Shown here in pieces: positions 22,999 to 34,983 of a stretch of DNA of 64,000 nucleotides. The stretch lies in contig NW_026262701.1 in NCBI RefSeq assembly GCF_021869535.1, positions 47,123,278 to 47,187,277 on the forward strand, read 5' to 3'. Source of the DNA: Mytilus californianus (Eukaryota > Mollusca > Bivalvia > Mytilida > Mytilidae). Position numbers and translations under genes: made by a program. The stretch's first letter is position 1. Each line of letters starts with the position of its first letter. Under the pieces are notes generated by a model. That model did not search any database. It saw only the letters and a list, made by a program, of their open reading frames with translations, and was not told the origin of the DNA.

Positions 22999-24010
22999 CT
23001 GAAAAACATAACGTGACATGTTAGCTTGTAGAGATTAATTTACAGTTACATGTAAATCAGTAGAGTATGTTGTGAGTATAAAGAATTTCAGTTATTTGCT
23101 TATGTGTTGGGAGAAAAATGAATTTATGGTACATATGGAAACAACATAGGTAATCCTTTTATCAAATGTGCATGGCTATAACAATTGTAACTATGAAAAG
23201 ATTAGAAAAGGCATGGAGGCAACATTAATTCATAACCAACTAAATATTAATTAAAAACAGATTATAGAAACAACAAGAAATGCATGAAATCATAATAGAA
23301 TTATCCCATTTCGTCCGTATTTTAGGACAAAACCCCTTCTAATTAACCATCGAGATGAATCCTGAAGACTACCGAAGGTCATTTGATATAAATATAGATA
23401 GACAGACATGGACGTTTTTTTGGTATAATGACGATTTTTCTAAGTCTGTTTCATTTCATGTCATATTTTATTTAAAATGTTAATCATGTTTTAACTGTGG
23501 GCCAAAGCATATAAAGGAATGGGTCTAGCTATTGGTTTCCTTGTTTCACATTTTTAATTTAACATTCTTTTTAACAACTGAACATGCTGAACACGTGCGA
23601 AAACTGTCGCCTCCTTAGTGTCAAATTAAAGTTTGCATGCATACGGACCCAAAATGAGATCGAATTATTGTCTTGCAAGCCAACAATATATCACGGAGCT
23701 ATGTTTTGTAGCTTACTTTAAAAACATTGAGCCAAAATTGCTGCTTAACGGAAATTATTTTTTCAATATTCCGCTTTTATTAATGTTTGAGACAAAACAC
23801 TGTAGCTAATGCCCCTTTGAGTATATACAAATATGTTTTCACTTCATGGATTGTACATTTACTACGATTTAAAATTACAAACATCTGACTTAACAGTCTG
23901 TTCGAAACGTTTCTCCAAGTTAATTATTGAAGTCAATGAGAAAAAAAAAACAAAAACAGCATACCGAGACGCATTTTATTATGGTTGACACTAAGCTTAT
24001 TAAAACTTAC

Positions 24011-24046
24011 CTGTTGATGTTGGCAGCATACTACGATCTGGTACCT
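24011..24046 (-). CDS. Exon 3: 12-residue linker between vWA domains
   Basis: A 36-nt phase 1-1 micro-exon, with acceptor TCTTTCAG and donor GTAAGTTT, coding for EVPDRSMLPTST plus a partial codon. Because 36 is divisible by three and the phases are symmetric, it could be skipped without a frameshift. It has no domain of its own. Confidence 0.85.
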
Positions 24047-24449
24047 CTGAAAGAGATAATGTGACTTATCATTTCGATTTTGTTGAAATAATAACGGGAT
24101 AGAAACGTTTACATAGTCACACAAATGATAAGTAGAAACAGCAAGACTGAAAGGGATGGAGAAAATAAAAAATGGGAACTGAATAAATATATATATTAGA
24201 AGCAACATAACATAATCTAATTTAATTATTCAATACTAGTTATTAGAAGTAATAAACACAATTATAGCAGATATATAGATAGTGAACAACAGTGCCAATA
24301 ACTGTACAAGCCCAGACTTAAAGACTTGAAAATATAAAATCTGAATTTAGCTTTTGATAAGAAAAGAAGATAATCAAACGTACACTTATGGTAAATTCAT
24401 AGTTTTTCGAGTTATTGTTTCCCATTTACGACCATTATTGCCAACTTAC

Positions 24450-25013
24450 CGTTGCATACTTTAGTTGCCAGAAGCTCTGACAAGCTGTTAAGGGAATCGA
24501 AGTTATCGGCCGTTAGGAAATAACGGGAGTCTGGATTGCTGGAGACTGATTTCAATTCATCTCTATCAAATCCACCTCCAACACCAACAGTATAGACGAT
24601 AACGCCGTTATCTTTGGCGGTTTGCGCTCTTAACTTTGTTATATCCTTAGTTACTGACGGTCCATCGGTGACGAGAACCATGATATGTGGTACTCCGCTC
24701 CTGGAGCCGTGTTGTGGAGTATATGTTGTTTGTGTGACGTATTTGATAGCATCACCAGTATCTGTGTTTCCTGGTAGATACTTGATGCCAGAAATGGCAT
24801 TCATAACGTCTGCTTTAGTGGCATAATTGTTCAAGAAAAACTGATTATGCACACCTGAACTAAACGTCACAGTACTAACGCGCACTTTGTCTCCACCTAC
24901 ATCTAAATTGTTCACTGTATTTTTAACAAAGTTTAACTGTTTTGCAAAGTTTGTTTGTCCGACTGTATCTGAGGAATCTAAAACGAATGTTACATCTGCT
25001 TTTGTTGAACATC
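24450..25013 (-). CDS. Exon 2: vWA domain 1
   Basis: One 564-nt exon (phase 1-1) codes for a complete von Willebrand factor A domain, residues 25-212. Acceptor TTTTTACAG and donor G|GTAAGTTG bound it. The metal-ion-dependent adhesion site is intact: D37-S-S39-D-T41 (a DxSxT variant of DxSxS), T110 in TDTGDA and D141 in VTDG. A cysteine near each end (GCST, KVCN) probably closes the fold. vWA domains bind protein ligands such as collagen, often through a divalent metal at this site. It is a sister of exon 4, identical in length and with MIDAS residues exactly 200 residues earlier. Confidence 0.95.
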
Positions 25014-25734
25014 CTGTAAAAAGATAGTTAGTACAGATAATATACTATGAGTGCGAGTTAAAATGGTTTGCCACCACCCAACCTCCACCACTTAAACGTT
25101 TAGTTTAGTTTAAGACACCCAGTTTCCTTATTTTCTTTATGACAAAACCTTGCTGTTTATAATATAGGCAGCATTTGCCAGCTAACGTTACACAGAATTA
25201 ATTTTCATAACTCTATCATACCGATGTATGCATATCCTTAAAACAATGAGTATTGTTTCTCGATGTATGAAAAAAGATGAAACTATGATCTGAGACTGGC
25301 AGCACTAAACGTACATCGCAGAGAGAGGAAAAACTTACAATAATGTCTTTCACTAAAACATGCGTTATAAATGCGTAAACAATACGTTATAAATTGTATG
25401 CGTCCGAAACGCTTTTCTGGATTTACCTTCATCAGGAACGCTCAAAGCCTAATATTTGAAAGACAATGATGTACAAGAACCGAAACAGTTGAATAGCTAT
25501 AATACCAAAAAGGACCTTAAAAATAGCCAAATCCATCTAAGGTCAACTTTGCCTGAGGGAGTTGAAACCTTACTTTCTAATAATTTCAAAATTTATTAAC
25601 GGACAATTTTAAAAATGTTTGTTATAAATCATATCAGTACCGAAGTAATGACTACTGGACTGATGATACCATCAGGGACTGATAGTCCACCAGCAGAGGT
25701 ATCTACCGTGTATACGATATACAGTTTTACTGTG

Positions 25735-26115
25735 TGTATTGCTGTATGTGTTTTTTTTATTCCACATTGGCCAGAGGTATAGGCGGAGGGTTGATATCTC
25801 ACAAAACATGTTTAACCCCGCTGCATGTTTGCGCCTGTCCAACGTTAGGAACGTCTAGCCTTTGTTAGTCTTGTGTGTGTGTTTTTCTTTTATTTTGGTT
25901 CATTATTAACATGTTTCGGAGTTTAGTGTGGCGTCCATTTCACTGGACTATTATACGTTATTGTTTAGGGGCCAGCTGAAGCCCCCTCCCCCCCCCCCCC
26001 AAGTGCGGGATTTTCTAGCTGCTTTGAAGACCCATTGGTGGCCTTGTGCTGTTTTATGCTCTTTGGTTGGATTTTTGTATCTTTGACACATTCCCCGTTC
26101 CATTCTGAATTCTAT
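25735..26115 (+). mobile_element. 3' fragment of a Penelope-like element
   Basis: Matches 46214-46578, the 3' tail of the reverse-transcriptase element, over its whole length with about 15-20% divergence by eye. Shared blocks include 'ggccagctgaag' and 'ctttgacacattcccc'. It ends at the same place and lacks the 5' part, as expected of a 5'-truncated retrocopy. Located in intron 1 of the vWA gene, with a C-run at 25987-25999. Confidence 0.75.
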
Positions 26116-26228
26116 TTTAACGACAAAACAACGTTATAAGCAGAAGAATTGATAGGTTGATACATATAAACAGTGTAGCGTCAAAGTTAAGATACATTTC
26201 GAAGAGGGTAGTCCACTGGTAATTGAGC

Positions 26229-26550
26229 TTGGTCAGGAAGGGGTTTGCAGAATATTGAAAACAAAGCAGAAAGTGCAGAATAAAGGGCAAAAAAATAAAT
26301 AAAAAAGAATAGAGAAAAATAGTTTAAAAAAAAAGAATAGATAATAATGGGTGTTAAATTATTAAGTATAGAGAATAATGAACAAAATATAAGAATAGAG
26401 AAAAATTACCATTAACAGATAAAACAATACAAAAAATGAAGTTGAATAGATGAAAAGGAGGGGGTTAAAATATCATGAAAAAAATAGAGAAAAATCTTAT
26501 GAAAAAATAAAGGATACAGAAGACGCCCACCCCGACCCTACTATATCAGC
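26229..26550 (+). repeat. 'aatagagaaaaat' repeat, copy 1
   Basis: A-rich sequence with recurrent 'gaatagagaaaaat' and 'gggtgttaaa.tattaag', matching 33060-33260 in order. Confidence 0.6.
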
Positions 26551-28013
26551 AGGTAAAGTACTTTATATACGTTCGGTCTTCAAACGATATCATATGGTAT
26601 ATAATAATGAAGACAAGGAGATGCGGTATATAAGTCGATACATAACAACACAACGACACAATAAACAAAAACACCTGTCACATATTGCGGTTTTCTTGAC
26701 CTCTTGATTGTTGTTGTGCATTCTTATTCATTTACTTAGTGAACGACCATTTTAATTTCTGAGGGGTGCATGAGAATTATGAAAATGAATAACTTGGCCT
26801 GGTTATAACTGAAAATAAATAATTTTGCACAAGACAGGATGAAAATGAATATTCTGCAACACGAAATGCCAGAAACAAATAAAAATTAGCATGCGTGGCA
26901 ACAGATGAAAATAAATTATCATTCCGGAAAAAATCGCCTCCCCCAAGAATATCAAATGGTCTTCCGCTAAGTCCCTCAGATATGCACTGTGTGATGATAT
27001 TTCTACATGGAATGTCAGACATGTACATCAGACTTTCGGACTTGCAGATCATATTGGCGTTATAGTTTTTTTTAATGGTATGTCATCGTATATATCCTTT
27101 GTAAAGCATAATTATAAAGTCGTTTAAATTGAATGAAAAATTCAAAAAGTAACACAGTTTATGTACAGAAAGTAGAATTTTTATGATAATGATTTTGAAT
27201 TACTTAAAATGTTTGCTAAATCGTAAACTGAGTTAAGAGGAGATGAATAGTCCATGAAGTCTTATCATTTGGCAAGAACAGCTAGAGTCACGTATGGTTA
27301 CTGATAATCACATCTCTTTCGTGCTTATGTTAGGTAAGACTGAATTGGTCAGCTGTTACCTTGTCTTGTAAACACGTTCGGAATAGTTACCAGTATTGTG
27401 ACAATAAGTGCTATCTATTTGTATCTTTTTAGGAGAGGGTCCTTGAATTTTGAATGGTACGAAAAGACGAAAAGTTCAACGCAAGGTTGTATACTTTATA
27501 GCTCTTTTAAAGTACATGTACCGTTTTCCTTTAAACACAATACAAAGAGAAAAAATTATAAATAAATAATTGTACGACACTAGCAGAGATATAAAACATG
27601 AAAGAATTCAAAAAAATTACATGAATACATAAAGTAGTTTCTTTTGTCTCTTATCCTTCAGATTCCATTTCAACATCGAATAAAGCAACGAGAGTGATGA
27701 AAAAACCTGAAGGCATATATTTTTTATTCTGATGAAACATTAACATTAACTTTTTCTCACTTTTCTTAGCAAAATAATGCATTCATTCATTTTAGAAATG
27801 ATAACATAAGTTGAATTATATTAGAAAAAAAAAATATATATATATATAGTCTAATTGAAGATTGTGTCTTTGGTTTTCTAAAGTCTTTGATGTATTGAAG
27901 TATTCTCTTTAATTGAGGACCGAAATTTATTTGTAAAAAAAATGAAACCGAGAAAAGAACCAAAAGAAATTAGAAAAAAGCGGGAAAACCCTATAACAAA
28001 CATAAGCACTGAC

Positions 28014-28086
28014 CTGCTGCATTCGAAAGTGTCACCGTCTGATAGACGGCGACGGCGCAAAGAATCAGAGCCTTAGCGCTGTACAT
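28014..28086 (-). CDS. Exon 1: signal peptide
   Basis: Encodes residues 1-24, starting MYSAKALILCAVAV and ending near SNAA. A lysine precedes a hydrophobic core and small residues sit at the likely cleavage site, so this is a classical secretory signal peptide. The exon ends GCAG followed by the donor GTCAGTG, leaving phase 1. That matches the phase at which the vWA1 exon begins about 3 kb downstream. The TATA and initiator elements just upstream support this ATG as the start. Confidence 0.85.
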
Positions 28087-28110
28087 CCTTTGCTATACGA
28101 AAAACGAAAT

Positions 28111-28172
28111 ACTGATAGGACGGAATATACCAGTGACTTTTATAGTCTTGCTTACGTAAATATTCCCATTGG
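28111..28172 (-). promoter_or_regulatory. Core promoter of the vWA-ShKT-VWC gene
   Basis: Reading the minus strand there is a CCAAT box (28172-28168), a TATAAAAG box (28144-28137) and an initiator-like TCAGT (28115-28111). The A of the initiator lies 31 bases after the first T of the TATA box, the normal spacing. The ATG follows at 28086, giving a 5' UTR of about 27 nt. The sequence elements are seen directly; the start site is inferred. Confidence 0.6.
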
Positions 28173-29385
28173 ACAGTAGTTCTAAATACGGAGTTGAAGT
28201 ATAGGCGATAAGAACAGGAAGGTCAGAAAGTTTAATGAATGAACACCTACGATACAATATAATTGTTGAAAATTGTATAAATAGGATTGACCATCCCAAG
28301 ATATCTGTTGAATGATAAACCCGGAAACATATGCATAGCTATAAGGCCTGAGAGAAGTTTGGTAATCTCGTCTTAAGTAACGGAATAATTCTGACTTTGG
28401 CAATAAATAAACTTTTACATAATTCAGTAACAGGTAAACATAATTAGTCAAATTACTACTGCTTAAAATGATTGTGGGAGCAGAGCCATATAACACATTA
28501 TAGGTCTCTGGTTGAATCAACAAAACTATTTTTGTATATATTGTCTTTAATTACCTTTAGATGGGTTTTTTTTCTTATAAAAATCCAGCTTGATATTAAG
28601 TCAGAAAAAAATCGTGTTTGTATCAAGTATTAATGGAATTCCGAATAACTAAGAAAAAAAGACGTCCAAGCAGAGCAGATAAATGACATTAGAGAGAAGA
28701 TAGATATAAGAAGATGTGGTATGAGTGCCAAAGGTTTAGAGAGAAGGTTTATTATGTCGGGGTACAGTTTATAAGAGTGGCTCTTCACATATAGACAGTT
28801 CTATATCGTCCTAACTTATTCCTTCGTTTCATTGACGAAGAAACAATTTACCTACATTCACAATTCGTGTATGAGTTGTAAAATTCCATTCAGAAATATT
28901 TCTTTTAATACCACGAGCAAATTTTGAGAAAATTTGAACTGCAATTGATAGATGCATCTCGAATGCTTCTATTTATGGTATTGAAAGTGTTTGTACCAGT
29001 CAATTACAAATCATTCTCATAAGTATACAAATAAGAAGATACGATTTGATTGCCAATGAGACAACTATCTCCCAGAGTTGGTTACGTACGGCATTTAACA
29101 ATAAACACAACCCATACCGTATACTGAGTAAGCTGCAAAAGACACCGGTATGCAAAAAAGTGAAACAATTCTAACGAGAAAAACAACGGCCTATTTTTTT
29201 ATAAACAATAAACGAGTGACACAACCAAGGACAACAATCGAATTACAGGCTCCTGATTTAAGACAGGCACAAATTGGCTACACTTCAAATGTTTGTGAGC
29301 GCTAAAATTTCCCTAGATTTGATGCCATTTTCCATAAAAGAAGCCAGTTACAAGAATGGACTTTGATTTTGTACATACATTGCTT

Positions 29386-29757
29386 TTATGGGACAAAGGA
29401 AAACCCCACTGCATAAGTAAAGATATGAAAATAAATATCAGTATAGAACGCGTTATAGACGGAAGCTATATTGATGAATGATGTAACTTTTTTATGCACA
29501 ATCCCACACGGTAACAGTCTGGAGGAGCTTGAACGGTCACCATACTCTGAAACATTCTGACTCTGAACCGACCAGTTTTCATCTCCTCCCTCAATTTTGT
29601 ATTCTAAGCAGAGAAAGTGCAATTTCATAGTCTTTGGCTTGACCAAGCCTTGCAATCTATGGTATTTAAAAAAAATCACTGATTGTTCGTTGCCACTGTG
29701 TATCGCCCAGTGGCAAATACTACATTCAGCAACAAATTCGACTTTAAAAAAGTTCAA
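29386..29757 (-). CDS. Unrecognised 123-codon ORF
   Basis: An ATG-started ORF just upstream of the vWA gene promoter, on the same strand. It has two Cys near the start (CSICHW) and two more later (FLC, LPCG), and no signal peptide or membrane segment. I do not recognise it. No clear splice sites or promoter were seen. It could be an exon fragment of an unrelated gene, a pseudogene or chance. Confidence 0.2.
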   Translation of the reverse strand: MNFFKVEFVAECSICHWAIHSGNEQSVIFFKYHRLQGLVKPKTMKLHFLCLEYKIEGGDENWSVQSQNVSEYGDRSSSSRLLPCGIVHKKVTSFINIASVYNAFYTDIYFHIFTYAVGFSFVP

Positions 29758-30899
29758 TGTTTATTTCATTTTCACTCTGTCCATAAATGCGTAATACATT
29801 TCCGTATAGCCCATGTTGTCAGGGATAATTAAGAACAGTTTATCCACAAATAAACAATTTGCTTATGGAAGAAAATATTCATTTTACTTGGATTCTTTAA
29901 TGGCACTTTTTATTATTGTGGGGTATATGTCCATGGAACAACAACCAACCGACACAAAACCAAAAGACATTTGGAGGTATACAAACTGTGTCCAACAAGT
30001 CAAGTGTCTATACAATGTGTAAACAAGCTCCCTTTTTCGATTTTTTTTTTATTATATGTGAACGTTTCATATTGTGTTCTGGGGGTTGGAACCCCCCCCC
30101 CCCCCCCCTTTTCAAAATAGCTGGCTCTGCGCCTGTTTTTAAAATTAAATTATGTGCCCGATTCTACTCAATAATAAAATCTTATTTAAGTGACATAAAT
30201 TATCATGTTTTATTTCATCTGAAAGGTACGTGTTGAAAAATCAGAATTAAGTGGTTAATTATTTTGTCTTCTTCTTGTTCTATATGTGTATATGTTTATG
30301 AGTCACCAAAGATCACTGAAAACTCTGTGGATTTGAAACTAACTTTAGTATAAAATTTGTGGCTCTCTTTCAACCATTTCCTTATTAACACAATTCGAAT
30401 ACTAATAAAAGGAGAACTTTAGTTAACATCCATGAGACAAAAAAGTATCCGAAAAACACATAGAGGACAACATGCAGTCTTCTACATCAGACATGTTGAA
30501 TAGTTATGCTGCAACTTTTGCATTCAGTCAGGTTTTATGTGAATTGCCCGTATTTTAAAAAAAATCTTAAACATTTCAATTACTGTGAAAGACTACTTTC
30601 CTATATTAAACATAGGTACTTGGGGACTGGACAATTTTTTATTTGCCCTCCCCCTGATATATCTCTCTATATGATATATATCGGTGACCGCTGTGGATTG
30701 TAAATTTGGAATTGATAGTAAATAGCAAATACAAGTTATTTGTAGCATATTTATGTTCGTATAATACAGAAAAACGCGAAAAATAATTGAAATTAATAGA
30801 AAACAAAAAAATAGCGGATTTTTGAAAAAGGGGGAGGGCAAAAAAAATTGTCCTGTCCCCAAGTACCTTTGATATTAAGATTGAATGCTTCATTTTACA

Positions 30900-31078
30900 A
30901 TCTTATTGAGATGCAAACGCGCTTCATACAAAAAAATGTGCGCCCGAACAACGCTTTTTCAATAAAATGATAAAAATCATGATTACATTTTAATTCTACA
31001 ACCATGAAATTAAGAGTTATATCAAGCTTTTCCTTGTCTGTCTTTCTTTGCATTATTTTAACACCGTCACAGATATGA
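30900..31078 (+). pseudogene. Signal-peptide first exon with upstream region, copy 1 (decayed)
   Basis: ATG at 31004 opens MKLRVISSFSLSVFL, a hydrophobic signal-like peptide that stops after 24 codons (TGA 31076-31078). The 100 bp before it and the coding part match 36395-36604. The match includes 'aatgtgcgc' upstream and 'gcagtcat.gctgtt' after the peptide. This copy lacks the TATA box of the other and is probably a dead duplicate. Confidence 0.45.
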
Positions 31079-31429
31079 CGGGCAGTCATCGCTGTTATGA
31101 AAATAGAGTGCCTAGTGATTGTTGTCAGCAAATCACAATTACGGGTTCTATGGAAACATGCATCACATGAAATTTAATTTTTGAAAGATACATGTTACAT
31201 GTATACTCCTGACCCTAGTGAATATTCCAGACATGCTAGTACAGTCAGATCTGTTCTTAGTGTCATTTTGTTGTGGAGATGTATAAGTACCCTGCCACGT
31301 CCACTCTGTGATTTTGTTAGATGTGTTTCTGCTTTGTATCGATCTGATGAGTTAAGCCCTTTTCAAATGATTTTTATAGATTGTTCTTATATTGAACTGT
31401 AACACCACTGTCCCAGCTTAGGGACAGGG

Positions 31430-31765
31430 TTTGTGCGCCTTCAGTCTAGTTTAACCCCGCCACATTCTGTATGTGCTTGTCCCAAGTCAGGAGCCTATAA
31501 TTCAGTGGTTGTCGTTTGTTGCTGTATATCATATTTGTTTTCATTCATTATTTTGCACATACATCAGGCCGTTAGTTTTCTCGTTTGAATTGTTTTACAT
31601 TTGTCATTTCGGGGCCTTTTACAGCTGACTATGCGGTATGGGTTTTGCTCATTGTTGAAGGCCGTACGGTGACCTATTATAGTTGTTAATTTCTGTGTCA
31701 TTTGGTCTCTTGTGGAGAATTGTCTCATTTTCAATCATACACTTCTTCTTATTTTTACATGTGTG
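31430..31765 (+). repeat. Common dispersed repeat (complete-looking tail)
   Basis: Runs 'ttaaccccgccacattctgt ... cttgtcccaagtcaggagcc ... ggtgacctattatagttgtt ... gagaattgtctcattttcaa'. Parts recur at 9896-9970, 7600-7690, 38820-38960 and 18890, and inverted at 29050 and 29240. No ORF. Confidence 0.7.
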
Positions 31766-31854
31766 ATTTAACAATATATTTATGTTGTTGACATTTTAGG
31801 TTTTCAGCTGTGTTAATAAAGGACACCTGGTATTTTCAGATCTTTTTGTCTATT

Positions 31855-32703
31855 ATTTTGAAAACCGTTATAAATAGAGAAAATCTGACGAGGGCAAAAA
31901 TGTTCAGAATGATGATATTTACCATTTGTCTATATACGTCAAACTATCAGACGACTTCTTATAGGAGTTATTTCCCTTAAATGACAAATTTTTATCATTT
32001 TTGTTCATTTTCGCCTATTATCTTGAAAACTATAATAGATAGAGAGAAACTTTAAATTACAAAAATGAACAGCATGACAAGTTCTACGAATAAGTCTGCA
32101 TGGTGGAAATCGGCAGTCGACTTCTCATTAGAGTTATAGCCCTATGATGACAATGTTTACCATTTTTTTGCGTTTTTGCTTTATATCTTGAAAATTATAA
32201 TAGATAGATAGAAACTTAAATAAACAAAAATGATCCACAAGACAAGATCTATAATTAAGACAATATGGAGGAAATCATTCAACGACTCTTAATTGGAATT
32301 ATTGCCCTTTGATGACGAATTTTACCATTTTTTTTTTTGCGTTTTGCCTTATATGTTCAAAATTATAATAGATTAATAGACACTTAAATCACAAAAATGA
32401 CCAACAAAGCAAGTTCTACTTACAAGTCAAATTTTGCTGATATAGTTAGTAGACTGTCACTCATTGTAGGAGTGATTGCACTTAAAATTGGGAATTTATT
32501 TTTACCCTCTTTTGTGTTTTGAGCAAAATCTAAAGAAGAAAAAGGGACACTAAACAGACTAAATGATCAGCAATACAAGACCAACAAAACAGAGATTTTT
32601 GCCATGAATTCTGTTCTCGTCTACAATGTTGGAGAGTGTCCTTTTTGAATATGCAAATAGACCAAGGTGAGCGACACAGGCTCTTTAGAGCCTCTAGTTT
32701 AAG
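31855..32703 (-). repeat. Dispersed repeat with about 150-bp tandem core (minus orientation)
   Basis: Five diverged units share 'tatcttgaaaa.tataatag', 'agaaac.ttaaat.acaaaaa' and 'agagttat.gccc'. The right end, 'ggtgagcgacacaggctctt' plus 'agagcctctagttt', is the inverse of the start at 33444 and 10029. Confidence 0.7.
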
Positions 32704-33059
32704 GATTATTTGACCAAGTTCTTAGTCAGTTTTCACGTTAACACAAATTTTTCCAATCGAGTGATCTTGTTTTCTCTCTTATCTCGATCATTTATCTCAG
32801 ATTATGTATATGTTGTTCCGTTTGAAATTGTTAAGGGTTCAAGACAAATTAAGACATTCAAAGATATCCGGAAAAGTGTTCAAGTAGTTTTGGTTATCTT
32901 TGATCTTTGAACTTGAATTACCAAATATAGCATGATATAAACTATTTGGGAATGGTCACTGGAGTATTTGTAATGATCAAGTTATTCATTCACAAACATG
33001 TATGACCTTTCCTAGTCGTTACCTTATTGTCATCTTGTCATTGGACAGTTTAATGAGGG

Positions 33060-33260
33060 CCTGGTTGGGATTTACAGAATAGGGAATAAAAAGTGCAGAA
33101 TGAAGGGCAAAAAAATAAAGAATAGAGAAAAATGGAAAAAAATAGAGAAAAACAGGGTGTTAAAATATTAAGAATAGAGAATAATGGGCAAAAAATATAA
33201 AGGATTGAGACAGATGGATTAAAATATTAAAGAAAACAGAAATGAAGGACCCCCTAATCC
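33060..33260 (+). repeat. 'aatagagaaaaat' repeat, copy 2
   Basis: Shares 'gtgcagaatgaagggcaaaa' and following blocks with 26270-26400. Confidence 0.6.
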
Positions 33261-34022
33261 TAATTGTTACATATACCTTAATATCGAACATTTACGTTCA
33301 AATCTACATTTCGTTTTCTTAGAACAGAAATTACTTTTTACATGTTGGCATTTGAACGTAACAGGTTAGTTCCTCTTGTTTTTTATTTTAACAATTTCAA
33401 ATTGCATATGCATAATAAATGTGCAAACAATTGCTAAATATAAACTAGAGTCTCTCAAGAGCCTGTGTCGCTCACCTGTATCTACTGTGGTTTTTGAAAT
33501 CATGTAAAATAAGGTTAAATTCATAATAAATAGTATTAGATACCCCAATAATGATTGAGACCAAGTTTGGTTTAATTTGGCCCAGTAGTTAAATTAAAAG
33601 CAGGTCATCTCATTGTAGTCTTACAATAATTACTGAAGACCCCTTATCATTATTTAAATTAGTTTTCAAATTCTGACCATTTGAATTTTTTTTACAATTT
33701 TCCCATAGACGTCTATAGTAAACCCCTATGTTCTAGTTTTAGGCATGGCGGCCAAGTTGGTTGGATGGCAGGGTCATCGGATACATTTTTCAAATAAGAT
33801 AGTTTTACCCTTATTGCAAATTGTGGCTAAGTTTAATTCTATTTGGCGCAGTAGATTAAGTGGAGAAGATTTTGTAAAAGATTACAAAAATTTAAGAAAA
33901 ATTGTTAAAAATTGACTATAAAGTGCAATAACTCCTTAAGGGGTCAATTGCCAATTTTGGTCATATAGACTTATTTGTAGATTGTACTTTGCTGAACATT
34001 ATTGCTGTTTACAGTTTATGTA

Positions 34023-34210
34023 TTAGATACAAAACAAAGGTAACAAAGAAACAGGCCGGTAACAACCGTTGCCGGATAGTTTTTCTGCACGAGTAGTCAG
34101 GTCAAGGTCCGAGGCGATAGCCGAGGACCTTGACCTGACTACAAGTGCAGAAAAACTATATGGCAGGTTGTTTCCGGCCTGTTTCTTTGTTATCTTTGTT
34201 TTGTATCTGA
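34023..34210. repeat. 188-bp near-perfect palindrome (fold-back)
   Basis: Left arm 'agatacaaaacaaaggtaac...tttttctgcac...gtcaggtcaaggtcc' pairs with its inverse over about 85 bases with roughly nine mismatches. Only a short 'gaggcgatagccga' separates the arms. It could extrude a cruciform or give a long RNA hairpin. Confidence 0.9.
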
Positions 34211-34983
34211 CTTGTACGACGTTTCAAGAAAGAAGCAGTACATTTTGCATTTAGAAGAGGTATCAAAACTTAACATTTTAGAAACTTAAACGGCCATATA
34301 CCAGTTAATGTAAGTTACAGTTTAAACACTTTTTTTTTCACTTCCCTTCAGCCGAGAGTTTTTTTCTCAAAAAATTCAAGAATCTAATAATTTTATAAAA
34401 AAAAACTATTTCAAGTAAAAGATGAATGTTGTACATATTTGAGACTTTTTAAAATGCAACTTCGCAAGTAAGTAAAGTATAAATAAGATTTCAGAGGTGA
34501 GCAAGCTAACATTTGATTTTTATTGGGGGAAAACGGAAAGGGGGGGGGGGTAAAATAAATTTAAAATAAACAGGCTTGATCCTTTTTTTATTGAAAAAAT
34601 GCAGGATGTCCCATTCCATCCCCCCCTTTAAAAAAATCGTAAAAATCGTATGTTTGCTGCCAAATATATGAATTCAATACATACGAATTCAACTTATATA
34701 TGAATTCAATAACAATATAAATGTATCAAAAGAATGAATTTCCTATTTCATTAGTGAATGAAATGTTATGAAAAAATGGATAGTGTCTTGTTATTAGATA
34801 TATATAGGCATATATTTTGGATTTTTTTTTTAAATGTCATGCTTATAGGTTTTTATATGTCTCTGATAGTGTTGATCAGGATTAAACACGCGTTACTATA
34901 TGATCCAATCGCAGCTTACCGTCCAAAATTGATGACATAAGTTGAATGATTTTTTTCAAGATTTGCTGCCTATTTGAACATGT

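Larger units (their letters stand above)
309..28172 (-). other. Gene span: secreted vWA-ShKT-VWC mosaic protein (3' end beyond window)
   Basis: Twenty exons were assembled by eye on the minus strand, from the ATG at 28086 to 309. Their coding lengths sum to 3,211 nt with one continuous frame (about 1,070 residues). Order of modules: signal peptide, vWA1, 12-residue linker, vWA2, 9-residue linker, ShKT1, ShKT2, 9-residue linker, VWC1, VWC2, ShKT3, 10-residue linker, VWC3, VWC4, VWC5, then off the left edge in phase 1. Every intron between modules is phase 1 and every VWC is interrupted once in phase 2. vWA, VWC and ShKT modules are extracellular adhesion or matrix domains, so the product is probably secreted. 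Mussel byssal proximal thread matrix protein PTMP1 also has two vWA domains, so a byssal or other extracellular-matrix role is plausible. That is inference; the ShKT/VWC tail is not part of PTMP1 as I know it. Confidence 0.9.
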
